Shown here one piece after another: positions 10,676 to 22,756 of a DNA stretch of 64,000 nucleotides. How positions within the stretch are numbered: position 1 is the stretch's first letter; each line of letters begins with the position of its first letter. Source of the DNA: Amaranthus tricolor (taxonomy: Eukaryota; Streptophyta; Magnoliopsida; Caryophyllales; Amaranthaceae); the NCBI RefSeq assembly GCF_026212465.1, contig NC_080059.1, positions 20,248,656-20,312,655 on the forward strand, given 5' to 3'. The notes beneath the pieces were generated by a model, which was not told where the DNA came from, made no database searches, and was given only the letters and a program-made list of their open reading frames with translations. Position numbers and translations under genes: made by a program.

Positions 10676-13320
10676 TGAAATAGATTACATTTAATAAAGC
10701 TTAATTATAAGTTTATTAAGCTGATTGGGGATATTAAGTAAGTTAATTCGAGTAATAATATTATTATTTTGATAACATTGACTCAAGTATTTCATTTGTT
10801 AACATTTTCAAGAAAGAGGTATATATTTTATTTAATGTATAAAATTTGTATAAAGAATACTTCGATAAAAGTGTATTTTGATTATATTTTATTAATTGAT
10901 TACTATCTTATCTTTATAAAAATAAATTTAAATAAAGTATTGAAAAATAGATTCCTAAATGAAATCCAAATTCATACTACCCATTTACTTATTTCATAAA
11001 TCGTCTATTATACCCTTACAGCATGTCTTATATAAGACTGTTTTACGATGAGACGACTTTAATAGAATTTAACGGGTCAAAGCTAAAAATGAACCCATTC
11101 TTTTCCCTTCTAACCGACACACCCCGTGCCCCTTACAAACAAAACGACACGACCTTTTTCCCTCCCTCTCTTTTCTCCTTCTTCCTCTTCTCCCTGGGAA
11201 GCCAGCCCTCCCCCACTCAGTCTCTAGCAGCCACGTTGAGCCTCCCCTTGAGCAGCCACCGCACCTCCAGCCACTCCTGCTCCCCTCGTGCAGCACCAGC
11301 AACAGCAGCCGGGTTTCACCCCACTAACAGCAGCCAAAAACTGCGTTTGAACCCTGCTGTGGTGCCGCCAACAAGCAGTCGGTTCTTGTCCTCCCTCCAC
11401 CGTCAACGAAGCTGCTGCACCACCTTTGCCGCCACTTCAATCACCACTTCTTCACCTCTTTATTTTGGGTTTATTGAAGAATCAAGTTAGGGTTTCTGAT
11501 TTGGGAAAAATTAGTGAATTGAAGTTCAAGATTGAAAGTTGAAAGGTCCTTCAATGGTGATTGAGGTAATCCACAAACTATTCTATTTAAATATTAATTG
11601 AATGTTTTAAAGTAGTTTGGTATTTGTGGATTCAAATTGGGTCATGGATTTAATTTGGGTATCAACTTGAATTTAAGATGAGTATATAGATTCAATTAGC
11701 AATTGAGTTGTTTTTAGGGTTGGTTATTTGGGTTATTTGGTTTCTAGTATAAAATTTAGTATTTGGATATTGAAATTCTCAAAACCTGAGCATTCTGTTT
11801 TGGCCATTTTCGGGTCAGTTGTTATTGTTTCTAGGTTCTGGTGTCTTCTTAGTATTTGTAGAGCTCCGAGTCGCGGTCGCGTGGGCACTTGAATCGGCTC
11901 AAAATGAGTTCGTATGAGAGAGTTATGTCTGTTTTAGTAATGATATCTCCTGAAATGGTACTAATACAGGATTTATAAAGTGGAACTAGAAGCTATGAGT
12001 AATTCAATTTGAAGAGATAGGATACATGACATTGAGATATGAGTTTTTGTTGAAAAATGTGGTATATTGGTGAAATATTAAGTATTTTGATATTCATGAT
12101 TGAATTAGGAGCTTCTTGTAGAAATCATTAATGGTGAGATAAATATTGGTTGTGTTGTTGAATAGTTTGTGATTCTTGAAGGTATTATCAGATTCTTTGA
12201 GGATTTTTGAGGGGTGGTTTTGAATGTACACGTTAAGTTTAATTAAAAATTATAAAGAATGCTAAAGGTGAGTAATCCTTACAAAGTATAGGGCGATTAT
12301 AATATTTTGAGGTCATGTAGAGTGTTTAAGCTTAGAGTGCACAATCCTTGTATGATTAGAAATGTTAGAATATAATCCATGAGTAAGTTGCGGTCTTAGG
12401 AGGAGATGCAATAAGCTATATGAACCTAGTTTGTAGTATCGAACGCTTTGTTGTGATGTTATATTTGTTATGCTTCAGGAGGCGATGTCATTGAGGAACC
12501 TTTCTAGTTGATAGCTGCGAATCAATCACGGCTCTTTAAAGCGTCTTGTTTCTGAGTAGTAGCAGTCCCTTAAAGGGTCTGGCCAGACTACTTTCTTGAA
12601 AATAAACTTTTTACTAAAGCTCTTTTGAATTGGATATTGTTGAGACAAATGTTGTTGTCAATGCTTATGCTGATATTATGATATGGTCAATGGATCGGGC
12701 TTGCGAGCTGGTCATTGACGGAGTTGAGGAACACTGTTCCCTGCTCCCTGCTCCCTGTTTTTGAAGCGAATTGTCATTGAGATATTGACTAGCTTCACCC
12801 GAGAGCGACATAGCCTTAGAGCTATGGGGCACCTCTCAAACTAGACTCCCTGTGCGCACATAGATCTAGGAAACTGATGTTGCTTTTAAACCATTGTTTT
12901 GAATTACTGTGTTTAATTGTTTTGGATTGTTGCTTCTCACTCCGTTTAATCTGATTCCCTGTTGTTTCTATCTTTTAGTTTGATCACAGATCGGAACCGG
13001 TTGGGAACGATGGGTTAACGGTGTTGAATAGCGTTCCAAGGATGTATATTGAGCTGAGCACGTAGGAATTTGTAATTTTGTATTCGGTTTTTGGATAAAT
13101 GTATATTTGTTTTGGTTGTGCTGGTAATATCGGTCTTGTAGAGAATTGTATGATTATCTTGTGTATTAGTTAGATGTTGGCTTTGGGATTTAGCTGAGTT
13201 AGTCACGTTGAAGAGCTTGTGACCCCTTGCTTGAGTTTTGGAAGTGTGATTTCACTTTCTTGGGAAACGAATCCAGTGATGACCCTGTTTACCTAGTCAA
13301 CGGTAACTCGGGTTGTTACA
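10676..13320 (+). repeat. 5' LTR of gypsy C (2645 bp)
   Basis: It begins TGAAATAG and ends GGGTTGTTACA. Around 11200-11430 lies a CAG/CCT-rich stretch that probably belongs to the transcribed leader and creates misleading ORFs on both strands. Compared with the 3' LTR it carries an extra 708 bp (11365-12072). Confidence 0.9.
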
Positions 13321-13322
13321 GT

Positions 13323-13333
13323 TGGTATCAGAG
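13323..13333 (+). other. Primer binding site of gypsy C
   Basis: TGGTATCAGAG lies two bases after the 5' LTR and is complementary to initiator tRNA-Met. Confidence 0.85.
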
Positions 13334-14933
13334 GCAACCCGCGACCGTGGCTAATCCTTAGGGTTAGTTTATCTAGCGGGCATACAATCTTGGAAGTAAG
13401 GAAAAAACGTGACTTGAGGATTTAGATGTTTAAGATAAGAGATAAGAACAAAAGTGAATATAATTGTGGAATTAACCTAGGTGTTTGAGTTAGTCTTGTT
13501 TTCTTAGAAATGTAGGATGTGAGGTGTGAGGATTACGAGGTAAAACGGGAAAACGCTCTTAACGATTGATCGTGACGGCAAGAAGATTCAGTTCGATGAT
13601 GCAACGTTTGAATTTGTTTTCTGATGATGCCAATGTCTTGTTGCTTATCATAGTTCCTTGTCAATTATCTTTTTAGTAGCTAGAATAGAATGTCCTAAGA
13701 TTGCGAATCGTGTCACGTTGTTGCTAGCCCTTTTCTATTAGGTTTTATTTGTTGATCCATGATTGTGATTATAGTTTAGTGCACGAAAGCAAGGTTATAT
13801 AGTTGTGTAAACTCGATAGTGTTCGGTTGTAAGTGAGTTGAACATTGAGAATGTCTGTGACATTGTAGGAGAGTTAGTGAAGACAAAGTACTTGAAGCCA
13901 TTGTGATAGAAAAGTCTATGATAAAAGCATATGATAATTTTCAAAGCCTAGTGATTGAGTTGCATACGGTGCTCATATGTTGGTGTAAACGATGATTTTT
14001 TGTAATGTTGTTAGACCATGTCATATATTATAGTTTGTTTGGTTATTGGAGTTTATAGATTTATTAGAGTTATTGGAAAATCGTGTGATTATCATTTAGA
14101 ATGAATAAAGTTTCTTTTGCTGGTTGGAAGAGCAAATATGACATAAGGATGTGATGTCATTCGTTAACTTGAGGTTTTGTTAAGTATAATTGATGATATT
14201 AGTTGCAACCGCATATGTATGGATCTCAACGTAAGTTACTTTAGAGTAGTTAGAGTTGTAAATTTTGGTTAACGAAAAGTTAAGGAAAAAAATTGCAAAT
14301 ATGAAAGTTTATGTTCAAAACCCTGGGTTAAGATAAATGAAGTATGTTGGATTCTCATATAATGGATAAAAGTAGAACTAGTCCCAAGGCTTGGCGTTTT
14401 ATTGTTCATCATTGAGGAATATGTTTACTACTTTAGGTAAGTTAGAATTAGAAGTGTCTTATGAAAGTTTGGATGCAATGAAGTTTGGAATTTGACAACT
14501 ATTATTTATTTGCGGCAAATCATGTTGAGAAACTAAATTGGAACTAAGCCAGCATGAAAGCGAGACCTTTGCTGGAGGAAAAATTTGCATATGTCTTAGA
14601 GAATTAATGGACTTAAGAGGTATTTGTAGTGCTTTGAAATGCTATATTGTGAGGTAGATAGGTAGGAGGGTTTTTCGGCTAAAAATCTAAGGTATATTCG
14701 TTATCTTGGGATTGTCTTACTAAATGTTTGTGTTGGAGTCAAAAATATGAAATAGGAATTTTGAATGTAGTTATATATTGAAGTGCAGGTAAATAACAAA
14801 TTTATGATTTGAGGAGTAAGATGGTTATCATTCGATAAGCACAAATAAGCTTTGGCTTGCATGATGTTCTTATTAAAAGTTGTGTACATTAGCTGACTAT
14901 GGTGGCATAGCAATTTTATGTATAGTGAGTAGT
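13334..14933 (+). other. Degenerate interior of gypsy C
   Basis: About 1.6 kb of AT-rich sequence sits where gag and most of pol should be. I found no gag, protease, RT or integrase core motif in any frame. It is either heavily decayed or replaced sequence. Confidence 0.55.
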
Positions 14934-15232
14934 AGCTTATCGACTTGCATAACCAGCGTCTTTTAAGCGATTGCATGTCATGTTCCACGCATCTCAGCTG
15001 AGACAACACTTTAGAGACAATTCACACGTTCTGCAGCCGAACAGTTGACCTTGGATGACACCTTACAGTACGAGGAGACCCCCCGTTCAGATCTTAGATA
15101 GGAAGGCGCGTGTTACACGTTGAGGTAGTATAGCGCTTGTGAAGGTGCTATGGTCTAATCACGTTACCGAAGAAGCCACGTGGGAGGCAGTAGATGCCAT
15201 GAGACGCGATTATCCCTGGTTGTTTGCTTAGG
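14934..15232 (+). pseudogene. Gypsy C integrase C-terminus with chromodomain remnant
   Basis: One frame gives AYRLA, then VMFHASQLRQHFRDNSHVL. A shifted frame gives VQILDRKARVTR, and then, after a stop, LVKVLWSNHVTEEATWEAVD and DYPWLFA with a terminal stop. These match the end of plant Tekay/chromovirus polyproteins, where the chromodomain targets integration to heterochromatin. In-frame stops and at least one indel make it non-functional. Everything upstream in pol is missing. Confidence 0.8.
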
Positions 15233-16867
15233 CATTTCTATGTTTATCGCTTTATAGCTATTGCATCTCCTTAGTCTTTGTGAGTTAAGTTCGAGGACGA
15301 ATTTCATTCTAAGTTGGGAGACATAGCTTTACGATATGTATGTTAGCTAGAGATTGGAATATATGCTGGAGACTTAGTTTAACTTCGAGGACGAAGTTTA
15401 TTTCAAGTTAAGAATGTAACATTCGGGAAAATTAATATTTTAAGATGAGTAAGTTTAAGAGAATTATCAGTGCGAGAATGATCCTAAATACACATGATAA
15501 AAAAAAAAGAAAGAAGTTGTTTTTAAAAGATCTTAAAATTTCAACTTGAAATATATATACTCGAGTCAAGTATTCTTGAAATTGTTTTCCAAAAGATATT
15601 ATATATACTCGGATAACTGGCAAAAGGAGTTGAGGACCAAACTTATCGAGAATTGCGATGATGTTGTGCAAGAATGATTCGATGCAAAGAGTTTAAAAGA
15701 AACATTTTGGGAATATTGAAAGTTATGCGTTAATTGTGTGTGAAGATTGAAAATCTATAAAGGAATAAAGAATGTAGAAAAAGTATTTGTGACATGTTCA
15801 ATTATGGGATGAGAAAGTTTAATTAAGAGAAGTTTCGAAAGGAAACAAAGGTTAATACAATTAATAGTAACTTAAAGTTATGTTGTAGTAAGTTTGATTG
15901 AATGGCCTATACGTGTTGAGGATAATGTAAAATTATGATTGAGAAAGCTTTCAACGGTTTTTAATGAATGAATGATAACTTTGGGACTCTATAAAGGTTT
16001 TATTGATGGTAAAATGTGAATTAAGAAAAAAGGGATCAACTGGAAGTTTAAAGAATACTTAAATTGTGAGAGGTTTGACTTTGTAAGTGAGGAAATGTTT
16101 GGTTATTAAAGGTTAAAAAAATAATAATAATAAAAAAAAAATTGGGATTGTATGAAACTATTAATGGTAAAACGTGAGTATAATAGAATAATGGTTTAGG
16201 AAAAAAAAAAAAAAAAAAAAAAGAATCTGAATGTCTAAAGGTTATTGAAGTTATTTCGGATGAATTTGTTAGGGAATTTGAAGTTTGAAGCGTTAAATGA
16301 AGATTAGGGTTATAAATGTTATAATTCGAAGTAAGTTGACAATGATCGAGTTTTAAGTTATTAAAAGTTGATAGAAAAATGATTGTGGATATTTTCAATG
16401 AATATGAGATTCAATAAATGACTTAAGGTATTCATCTCAAAGTATCTCGGGAGTTATAAGAGTTTTTAATTAAAAATTTAATTGTAATTGGGAAACAACA
16501 AGTAAGTTGATGATTTAATATCTCAAACTAAGGATATAAAAAGGTTGAAATGACCAAATATGTAATTAAAGGTATAAAAGATTTTGAAGTAAGGTGGTTG
16601 ATTTAAAGTACATGTGAACGTTCACGTAAAGTAAATTGAGGTTGAAGTTTCAAATTTAAAGGTTGGGAGTAATTAAGTTGAGGTTAGTTGTGTTACCAAT
16701 ATGTAATTCATCCTATATGATTGAAAATTTATAGATATAGTATGTCTTGAATCAAAGTTGGGGAGTAACTAAAGTTTATTTGGTTCTCATTTCACAAAAT
16801 TCGAGTTATATGTTATGAAGGATGATCAGAAGTGTAGGTATAATTTCGGGGACGAAATTATTTTAAG
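15233..16867 (+). other. 3' non-coding region of gypsy C
   Basis: AT-rich, with a 22-base poly-A run at about 16201-16222. The motif GAGGACGAA or GGGGACGAA followed by a TTTNAAGTT context recurs near 15293, 15383 and 16848. The second copy is followed by AATGTAACATTCGGGAAAA at about 15413, which resembles the start of another gypsy LTR and may mark a nested or rearranged remnant. Confidence 0.5.
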
Positions 16868-16877
16868 TTGGGGAGAA
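16868..16877 (+). other. Polypurine tract of gypsy C
   Basis: TTGGGGAGAA lies immediately before the 3' LTR TGAAATAG. Confidence 0.8.
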
Positions 16878-18801
16878 TGAAATAGACTACATTTAATAAA
16901 GCTTAATTATAAGTTTATTAAGCTGATTGAGGTTATTAAGTAAGTTAATTCGAGTAATAATATTATTATTTTGATAATATTGACTCAAGTATTTCATTTG
17001 TTAACATTTTCAAGAAAGAGGTATATTTTATTTAATTTATAAAATTCGTATAAAGAATACTTCGATAAAAGTGTATTTTGATTATATTTTATTAATTGAT
17101 TACTATCTTATCTTTATAAAAATAAATTTAAATAAAGTATTGAAAAATAGATTCCTAAATGAAATCCAAATTCATACTACCCATTTACTTATTTCATAAA
17201 TCATCTATTATACCCTTACAGCATGTCTTATATAAGACTGTTTTACGATGAGACGACTTTAATAGAATTTAACGGGTCAAAGCTAAAAATGAACCCATTC
17301 TTTTCCCTTCTAACCGACACACCCCGTGCCCCTTACATATAAAACAACACGACCTTTTTCCCTCCCTCTCTTTTCTCTTTCTTCCTCTTCTCCCTGGGAA
17401 GCAAGCCCTCCCCCACTCAGTCTCTAGCAGCCACGTTGAGCCTACCCTTGAGCAGCCACCGCACCTCCAGCCACTCCTGCTCCCCTCGTGCAGCACCATC
17501 AACAGCAGCCGGGTTTCACCCTACTAACAGCAGCCACAAGCTGCATTTGAACCTAGCTGTGGTGAAATATTAAGTATTTTGATATTCATGATTGAATTAG
17601 GAGCTTCTTGTAGAAATCATTAATGGTGGGATAAATATTGGTTGTGTTGTTGAATAGTTTGTGATTCTTGAAGGGATTATCAGATTCTTTGAGGATTTTT
17701 AAGGGGTGGTTTTGAATGTACACGTTCAGTTTAATTAAAAATTATAAAGAATGCTAAAGGTGAGTAATCCTTACAAAGTATAGATTATAATATTTTGAGG
17801 TCATATAGAGTGTTTAAGCTTGGAGTGCACAATCCTTGTATGATTAGAAATGTTAGAATATAATCCATGAGTAAGTTGCGGTCTTAGGAGGAGATGCAAT
17901 AAGCTATATGAACCTAGTTTGTAGTATCGAACGCTTTGTTGTGATGTTATATTTGTTATGCTTCAGGAGGCGATGTCATTGAGGAACCTTTCTAGTTGAT
18001 AGCTGCGAATCGATCACGACTCTTTGAAGCGTCTTGTTGGTGAGTAGTAGCAGTCCCTTAAAGGGTCTGGCCAGACTACTTTCTTGAAAATAAACTTTTT
18101 ACTTAAGCTCTTTTGAATTGGATATTGTTGAGACAAATGTTGTTGTGAATGCTTATGCTGATATTATGATATGGTCAATGGATCGGGCTTGCGAGCTGGT
18201 CATTGACGTAGTTGAGGAACACTGTTCCCTGCTCCCTGTTTTTGAAGCGAATTGTCATTGAGATATTGACTAGCTTCACCCGAGAGCGACATAGCCTTAG
18301 AGCTATGGGGCACCTCTCAAACTAGACTCCTTGTGCGCACATAGATCTAGGAAACTGATGTTGCTTTTAAACCATTGTTTTGAATTACTGTGTTTAATTG
18401 TTTTGGATTGTTGCTTCTCACTCAGTTTAATCTGATTCTCTGTTGTTTCTATCTTTTAGTTTGATCACAGATCGGAACCGGTCGGGAACGATGGGTTAAC
18501 GGTGTTGAATAGCGTTCCAAGGATGTATATTGAGCTGAGCACGTAGGAATTTGTAATTTTGTATTAGGTTTTTGGATAAATCTATATTTTTTTTGGTTGT
18601 GCTGGTTATATCGGTCTTGTAGAGAATTGTATGATTATCTTGTGTATTAGTTAGATGTTGGCTTTGGGATTTAGCTGAGTTAGTCACGTTGAAGAGCTTG
18701 TGACCCCTTGCTTGAGTTTTGGAAGTGTGATTTCAGTTTCTTGGGAAACGAATCCAGTGATGACCCTGTTTACCTAGTCAACGGTAACTCGGGTTGTTAC
18801 A
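16878..18801 (+). repeat. 3' LTR of gypsy C (1924 bp, internal deletion)
   Basis: It is colinear with the 5' LTR except that 708 bp equivalent to 11365-12072 are absent. The junction lies at TGGTG (17560-17564). It ends GTTACA followed by the target duplication TGAAC. Confidence 0.9.
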
Positions 18802-18986
18802 TGAACGGCGTCTCATCACTGGGAACGAGTCCCTCAGAGATCGGATCGGGTTTAGCCATGCGAAACAAGACCTTCCAAAGAAACCGAGAAGAGGATGATC
18901 GGAGAAAACTCCGATGTACTCATTGTGGTGGCTCAAGGCATATTGAGGAAGGATGCTTCAAGCTTGTGGGGTACCCCGATTGGTAG
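18802..18986 (+). pseudogene. Copia B gag C-terminus with zinc knuckle
   Basis: The frame entering from 10675 continues past the TGAAC duplication and encodes CTHCGGSRHIEEGC, a CX2CX4HX4C knuckle, then FKLVGYPDW and a stop at 18984-18986. Any apparent start in the preceding LTR is spurious. Confidence 0.75.
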
Positions 18987-19463
18987 AACGATTTACAGAA
19001 GCGGAAAGCCGCCACCAAGGCACCGGCAAGGCCGATCGGCGGCAAGGCTTACCTGACTACTGCTGATCAACCGTCATCATGTGTGGAATCAGGTAAAGTG
19101 AGGGACTGCTGCAAGGGGGAGGAAACAGTGACCACAAACCAAACAGACAACAGAAACAACAGCAAGAAACAGAGAAAGGAAGAGAGAGAAACAGCCGCAA
19201 CGCATGGAGAGGGAAGCAAACCCTTTCTCACTCACTCTCTTATTTATAACCCCACAACCCTACCTCATACTCCCAAATCCCACATACAACCCATACGTTT
19301 AGGCCCAAATACAAAACCCACTAATACTTCTGGCCCACACCACATAATATCCACAAGCCTTCTTAGCCATAAACCCCACTCTCAATGGATATTTGATTGC
19401 AGGGCAACTGATACAATGACTTTTGATCCCCGTGATTTTTTATCAACCCATCCTACTAACTAA
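18987..19463 (+). pseudogene. Copia B gag-protease linker and protease start
   Basis: A polar, Asn/Thr/Lys-rich linker leads to WIFDCRATDTMTFD. The family motif is DSGAT. Here Ser is Cys and Gly is Arg, which should abolish protease activity even though Asp remains. The frame stops at 19461-19463. Confidence 0.7.
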
Positions 19464-19910
19464 GCCCATATTCAGACAACTAATGGGGAATGTGTACCGG
19501 TTGACCGAGCTGGGCCTGTCAATATTTCTCCTTCTCTTCATCTTAAAAATTGTTTGTTAATTCCCAGTCTGTCTCATAAATTATTGTCTGTTAATCAGTT
19601 AACCAAGGAATTGAATTGTACTGTGCTCCTAACCTCTGTTAATTGTATTGTGCAGGATGCTCAGACAGGGACGATCATTGGGCGTGGTACTGAACAAGGT
19701 GGACTATACTATGTCGATGGGGTGATTCAAAATAGTAGTGCAATGCTTGCTCATGGATCTCTAGCTCATCAATTGTGGACTTGGCATCGTCGTTTAGGTC
19801 ATCCGTCCCTAGGTTATCTAAAAGGATTTTTTCCTTCTCTTCATGGTTGTACTACGTCCCTAGATTGTGAAACTTGTGTACTAGCTAAGAGTCATCAACA
19901 TTCCTATTAA
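19464..19910 (+). pseudogene. Copia B protease end and GAG-pre-integrase
   Basis: It encodes IPSLSHKLLSVNQLTKEL (protease C-terminus) and WTWHRRLGHPSLGYL with CETCVLAKSHQH, the HHCC zinc finger of the integrase. The frame stops at 19908-19910 because of an indel just before. The correct frame goes on as TRALKPFDLVHSDVWGP. Confidence 0.8.
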
Positions 19911-20271
19911 TACTCGTGCTCTCAAACCGTTTGATTTAGTACATTCTGATGTATGGGGGCCAGCTCCATATATTGTCTCTCATTGTTTTGCATATTTTGT
20001 GTTATTTGTTGATGATTGTTCCCGTATGTGCTGGGTTTATTTCTTGAAACACAAATCTAAGGTTTTTGATGTATTTGTTAAATTCTATAACATGATCCTT
20101 ACTCAATTCCATGCAAAACCAAAGATCTTTCGCTCAGATAATGGTGGTAAATATATTTCTATTGCAATGAAACAATTTTTTCTCGATCATGGTCTTGTCC
20201 ACCAAACCTGTTGCCCAAACACTCCCCAACAAAATGGGGTTGCTGAATGCGAAACCGTACCCTGCTTATGA
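19905..20271 (+). pseudogene. Copia B integrase core
   Basis: DDE residues are visible: D in LVHSDVWGP, D in FRSDNGGKY and E in QQNGVAE. After VAE the expected RKNRHLLE is replaced by CETVPCL and a stop, so a small deletion or indel ends the frame. Confidence 0.8.
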
Positions 20272-20285
20272 TATCATGAGCTCTC

Positions 20286-20897
20286 ATGTTTGAGGCTCGT
20301 ATGCCTGTCCGTTTTTGGCCCGAGACTATTGCTACTGCCACCTATCTCATAAACCGTCTCCCTACTAAAACCCTCCATTTCCAGACTCCTCTTGCCACCC
20401 TCCATACTTTTACCCCTGTTCCCTCTTCTCATTCCCTTCCTCCTCGCATATTTGGGTGTGTAGTGTATGTCCACCTTCCCTCTAGGGTACGAACCAAGTT
20501 TGAACCTCGGGCAGTCAAGTGTGTATTTGTTGGGTACGACATTACTCAGAAGGGCTATCGATGTTATGATCCCATCCATAACAAACTTTATACCACCATG
20601 GATTGTGACTTCTTTGAACGATCTTACTACTATACCCAGCCTCGATCTCAGGGGGAGAGTGTGAGTGAGGATCTTAGTTGGTTAATTCATCCCTTGGTTG
20701 ACAGTCGAGACCCCAAAGAACAAGTAGGCCCTACCACTAATATTGCCACCGACATTGTCAGTGAATCATCTCCTCAGACTACTCCAGTCCCTGAGCATCC
20801 GGTTAAACAAGAGGTAACACCAAGTTCTCCTCCTCCTTTCATTGATATATCTACTGATGATATTGTTCCAAGTAGTGTTGCTATCCAGGAAATATGA
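20286..20897 (+). pseudogene. Copia B integrase C-terminus and linker
   Basis: FWPETIATATYLINRLPTK, GCVVYVHL and CVFVGYDITQKGYRCYDP are the conserved C-terminal integrase blocks. A Pro/Ser/Thr-rich linker to RT follows. TGA at 20895-20897 ends it. Confidence 0.8.
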
Positions 20898-20939
20898 ATT
20901 GCCCGCACAGAGTACAGGAGGTATGCCTCCCAAAAGATA

Positions 20940-21541
20940 TGATCCTGAGTTTGAATCCTAGAGATCTCGATATCCTATTTGTAGACGGGATGATGAACAA
21001 CTATCACAAATAGTTGTTGCCTTCAATACTTCTCTTTATTCCAGTACTATTCCAAAAAGCACTGAAGAAACCCTTCGAGATCCGAAGTGGAAACAAGCTA
21101 TGAATGAGGAGATCATGGCCCTCCAGAAAAACGGGACATGGGAGAAGTGTATGTTACCAAGTAATAAGAAGACTGTTGGATGTAAATGGGTTTTTTCGGT
21201 CAAGTATAATGCTGATGGAACCATTAAGAGGTATAAAGCGAGGCTAGTCGCGAAAGGGTACACATAGACATATGGGATAGACTACTCGGAAACATTCTCA
21301 CCTGTGGCTAAAATCGATACTATCCGAGTCCTCTTCTCTATAGCAAACAAAGAATGGCCCCTACATCAGTTTGATGTAAAAAAAAGCCTTCCTACATGGG
21401 TAGATCGAAGAAGAATTTTATATGAAACCTCCACTAGGTTACTCAGATGAATATAATCAAGGAGAAGGGTGTAAACTTAAAAAGGCGCTATATGGTTTGA
21501 AATAATCTCCAAGGGCATGGTTTGGAAGATTCACTACAGCA
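20940..21541 (+). pseudogene. Copia B reverse transcriptase, N-terminal half
   Basis: There is no long ORF, but one frame reads DPKWKQAMNEEIMALQKNGTW, KWVFSVKYNADGTIKRYKAR and YSETFSPVAKIDTIRVL, broken by TAG at about 21267 and by indels near 21380. This half of RT is too damaged to function. Confidence 0.75.
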
Positions 21542-22225
21542 TTGAAGGGATTTGGTTACAGACAGGGCAACTCAGACCATACTCTACTTCTTAGGAAAAG
21601 TGGAAACCATATTACATGTCTCGTTATCTATGTTGATGATATGGTGATTACTGGGAACAACGCTAAGGAAGTTGATCGGCTCAGGAGCAAATTATTCAAA
21701 GAATTTGAGATGAAGGATTTTGGACAATTGAAATACTTTTTTGGAATAGAGGTTTTAAGGTCAAAGAAGGGGATATTCATTAATCAGAGAAAGTACACCC
21801 TAGATCTCCTGGCAGAAGCAGGCATGATAGACTGTAAACAGGCAGAGACTCCTATGATAGCTAATCATGGTCTACAAATTGTTGAAGGGGCAGAAATGGC
21901 AAATCAAGATCGTTATAGAAGGATGGTAGGGAAACTAATCTATTTATCTCACACGAGACCAGATATCGGCTATGCCGTAGGAGTTGTAAGTAAGTTCATG
22001 CATCGACCTCAAGTGGAACACATGGCAGCAGTCCTGAGGATCTTGAGATACTTAAAGGAAACCAGTAATAAAAGTATTTTCTACTCAAAGAATGATAACA
22101 TTGATCTCATCGGTTACACAGATGCAGACTGGGCTGGTGATCGGGATGACAGGAAGTCTACTTCAGGATACTTCACCCTTGTAGGGGTAATCTGTTTACT
22201 TGGAAGAGTAAGAAGCAGAAGGTAG
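21542..22225 (+). pseudogene. Copia B reverse transcriptase C-terminus and RNase H start
   Basis: The frame keeps the catalytic YVDD (VIYVDDMVITGN), YFFGIEV, GKLIYLSHTRPDI and the RNase H start TDADWAGDRDDRKSTSGY. It ends in a frameshifted tail at 22225. Confidence 0.85.
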
Positions 22226-22578
22226 TTTCCTTATCCAGTGCTGAAGCAGAATTGAGAATAATAGCAAAAGGGGTCACAGAGATTCTATGGATTAGAAAAC
22301 TTTTAGGAGAACTAGATTGCCACCAGACACAGGCAAGTCTTCTATATTGTGATAATAAAGCAGCAATAAGCATCTTCGAGAATCCGGTTCAACATGATCG
22401 AACGAAACATGTAGAGATTGACCGACATTTTATCGAGGAGAAACTGGAGAACAAGATCATCTGTCTTCCCTTTGTTAGATCAAAAGACCAACTAACTGAC
22501 ATTCTCACAAAAGTCGTCTCATCAGAGGTCTTCAATAGTACTTTATGCAAGTTAGGCATCGGTGATCCTATGACCTAA
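22226..22578 (+). pseudogene. Copia B RNase H C-terminus
   Basis: After the frameshift near 22190 the frame gives VSLSSAEAELR, LLYCDNKAAISI, RTKHVEIDRHFI, KDQLTDILTK and a natural stop at 22576-22578. This is the normal end of a copia polyprotein. Confidence 0.82.
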
Positions 22579-22579
22579 C

Positions 22580-22590
22580 TTGAGGGGGAG
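22580..22590 (+). other. Polypurine tract of copia B
   Basis: TTGAGGGGGAG comes directly before the LTR start TGTGGGAAAG. Confidence 0.8.
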
Positions 22591-22756
22591 TGTGGGAAAG
22601 TATATATTTCATATATTTAGATTATTCTAAATTACCTTAATTAATGTATAGAATATTTAGTTTCCTAGAATATAAGCTAGTGTTCATGTATATATTGGAG
22701 AATGATTTACTCCTTGAATAATACAGAAAACTGTTCCTAAAACCCTAATTTCCACA
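22591..22756 (+). repeat. 3' LTR of copia B (166 bp)
   Basis: It begins TGTGGGAAA and ends TTTCCACA, giving matched inverted ends. The start is fixed by the polypurine tract. The end is inferred from this symmetry because the 5' LTR is not in view. ACTTT at 22757-22761 would be the target duplication. Confidence 0.65.

Larger units (their letters stand above)
10676..18801 (+). mobile_element. Ty3/gypsy (chromovirus-like) retrotransposon C
   Basis: Two LTRs flank a Met-tRNA primer site, a decayed interior and a polypurine tract. The target duplication TGAAC is perfect (10671-10675 and 18802-18806). The chromodomain-type integrase tail at 14934-15232 and the TTCGAGGACGAA motifs before the 3' LTR point to a Tekay-like chromovirus. 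No long ORF survives. The interior is about 3.56 kb, too short for a full gag-pol plus the 3' spacer, so most of pol is deleted. It splits the gag of copia B. Confidence 0.88.
18802..22756 (+). mobile_element. Ty1/copia retrotransposon B, 3' part
   Basis: Gag zinc knuckle, protease, integrase, RT and RNase H occur in copia order, then a polypurine tract and a short LTR. Its gag is interrupted by gypsy C, and the Sirevirus A 3' end lies in the same gag, so B is the oldest of the three. Every domain carries frameshifts or stops. Its 5' LTR is outside the window. Confidence 0.85.

Noticed and set aside
11023..11490. 155-codon Ser/Pro-rich ORF with antisense Arg/Gly-rich ORFs
   Set aside because: It lies in the gypsy C LTR, in CAG/CCT-rich leader DNA. 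The 3' LTR copy is deleted and frameshifted, and there is no protein-family motif.
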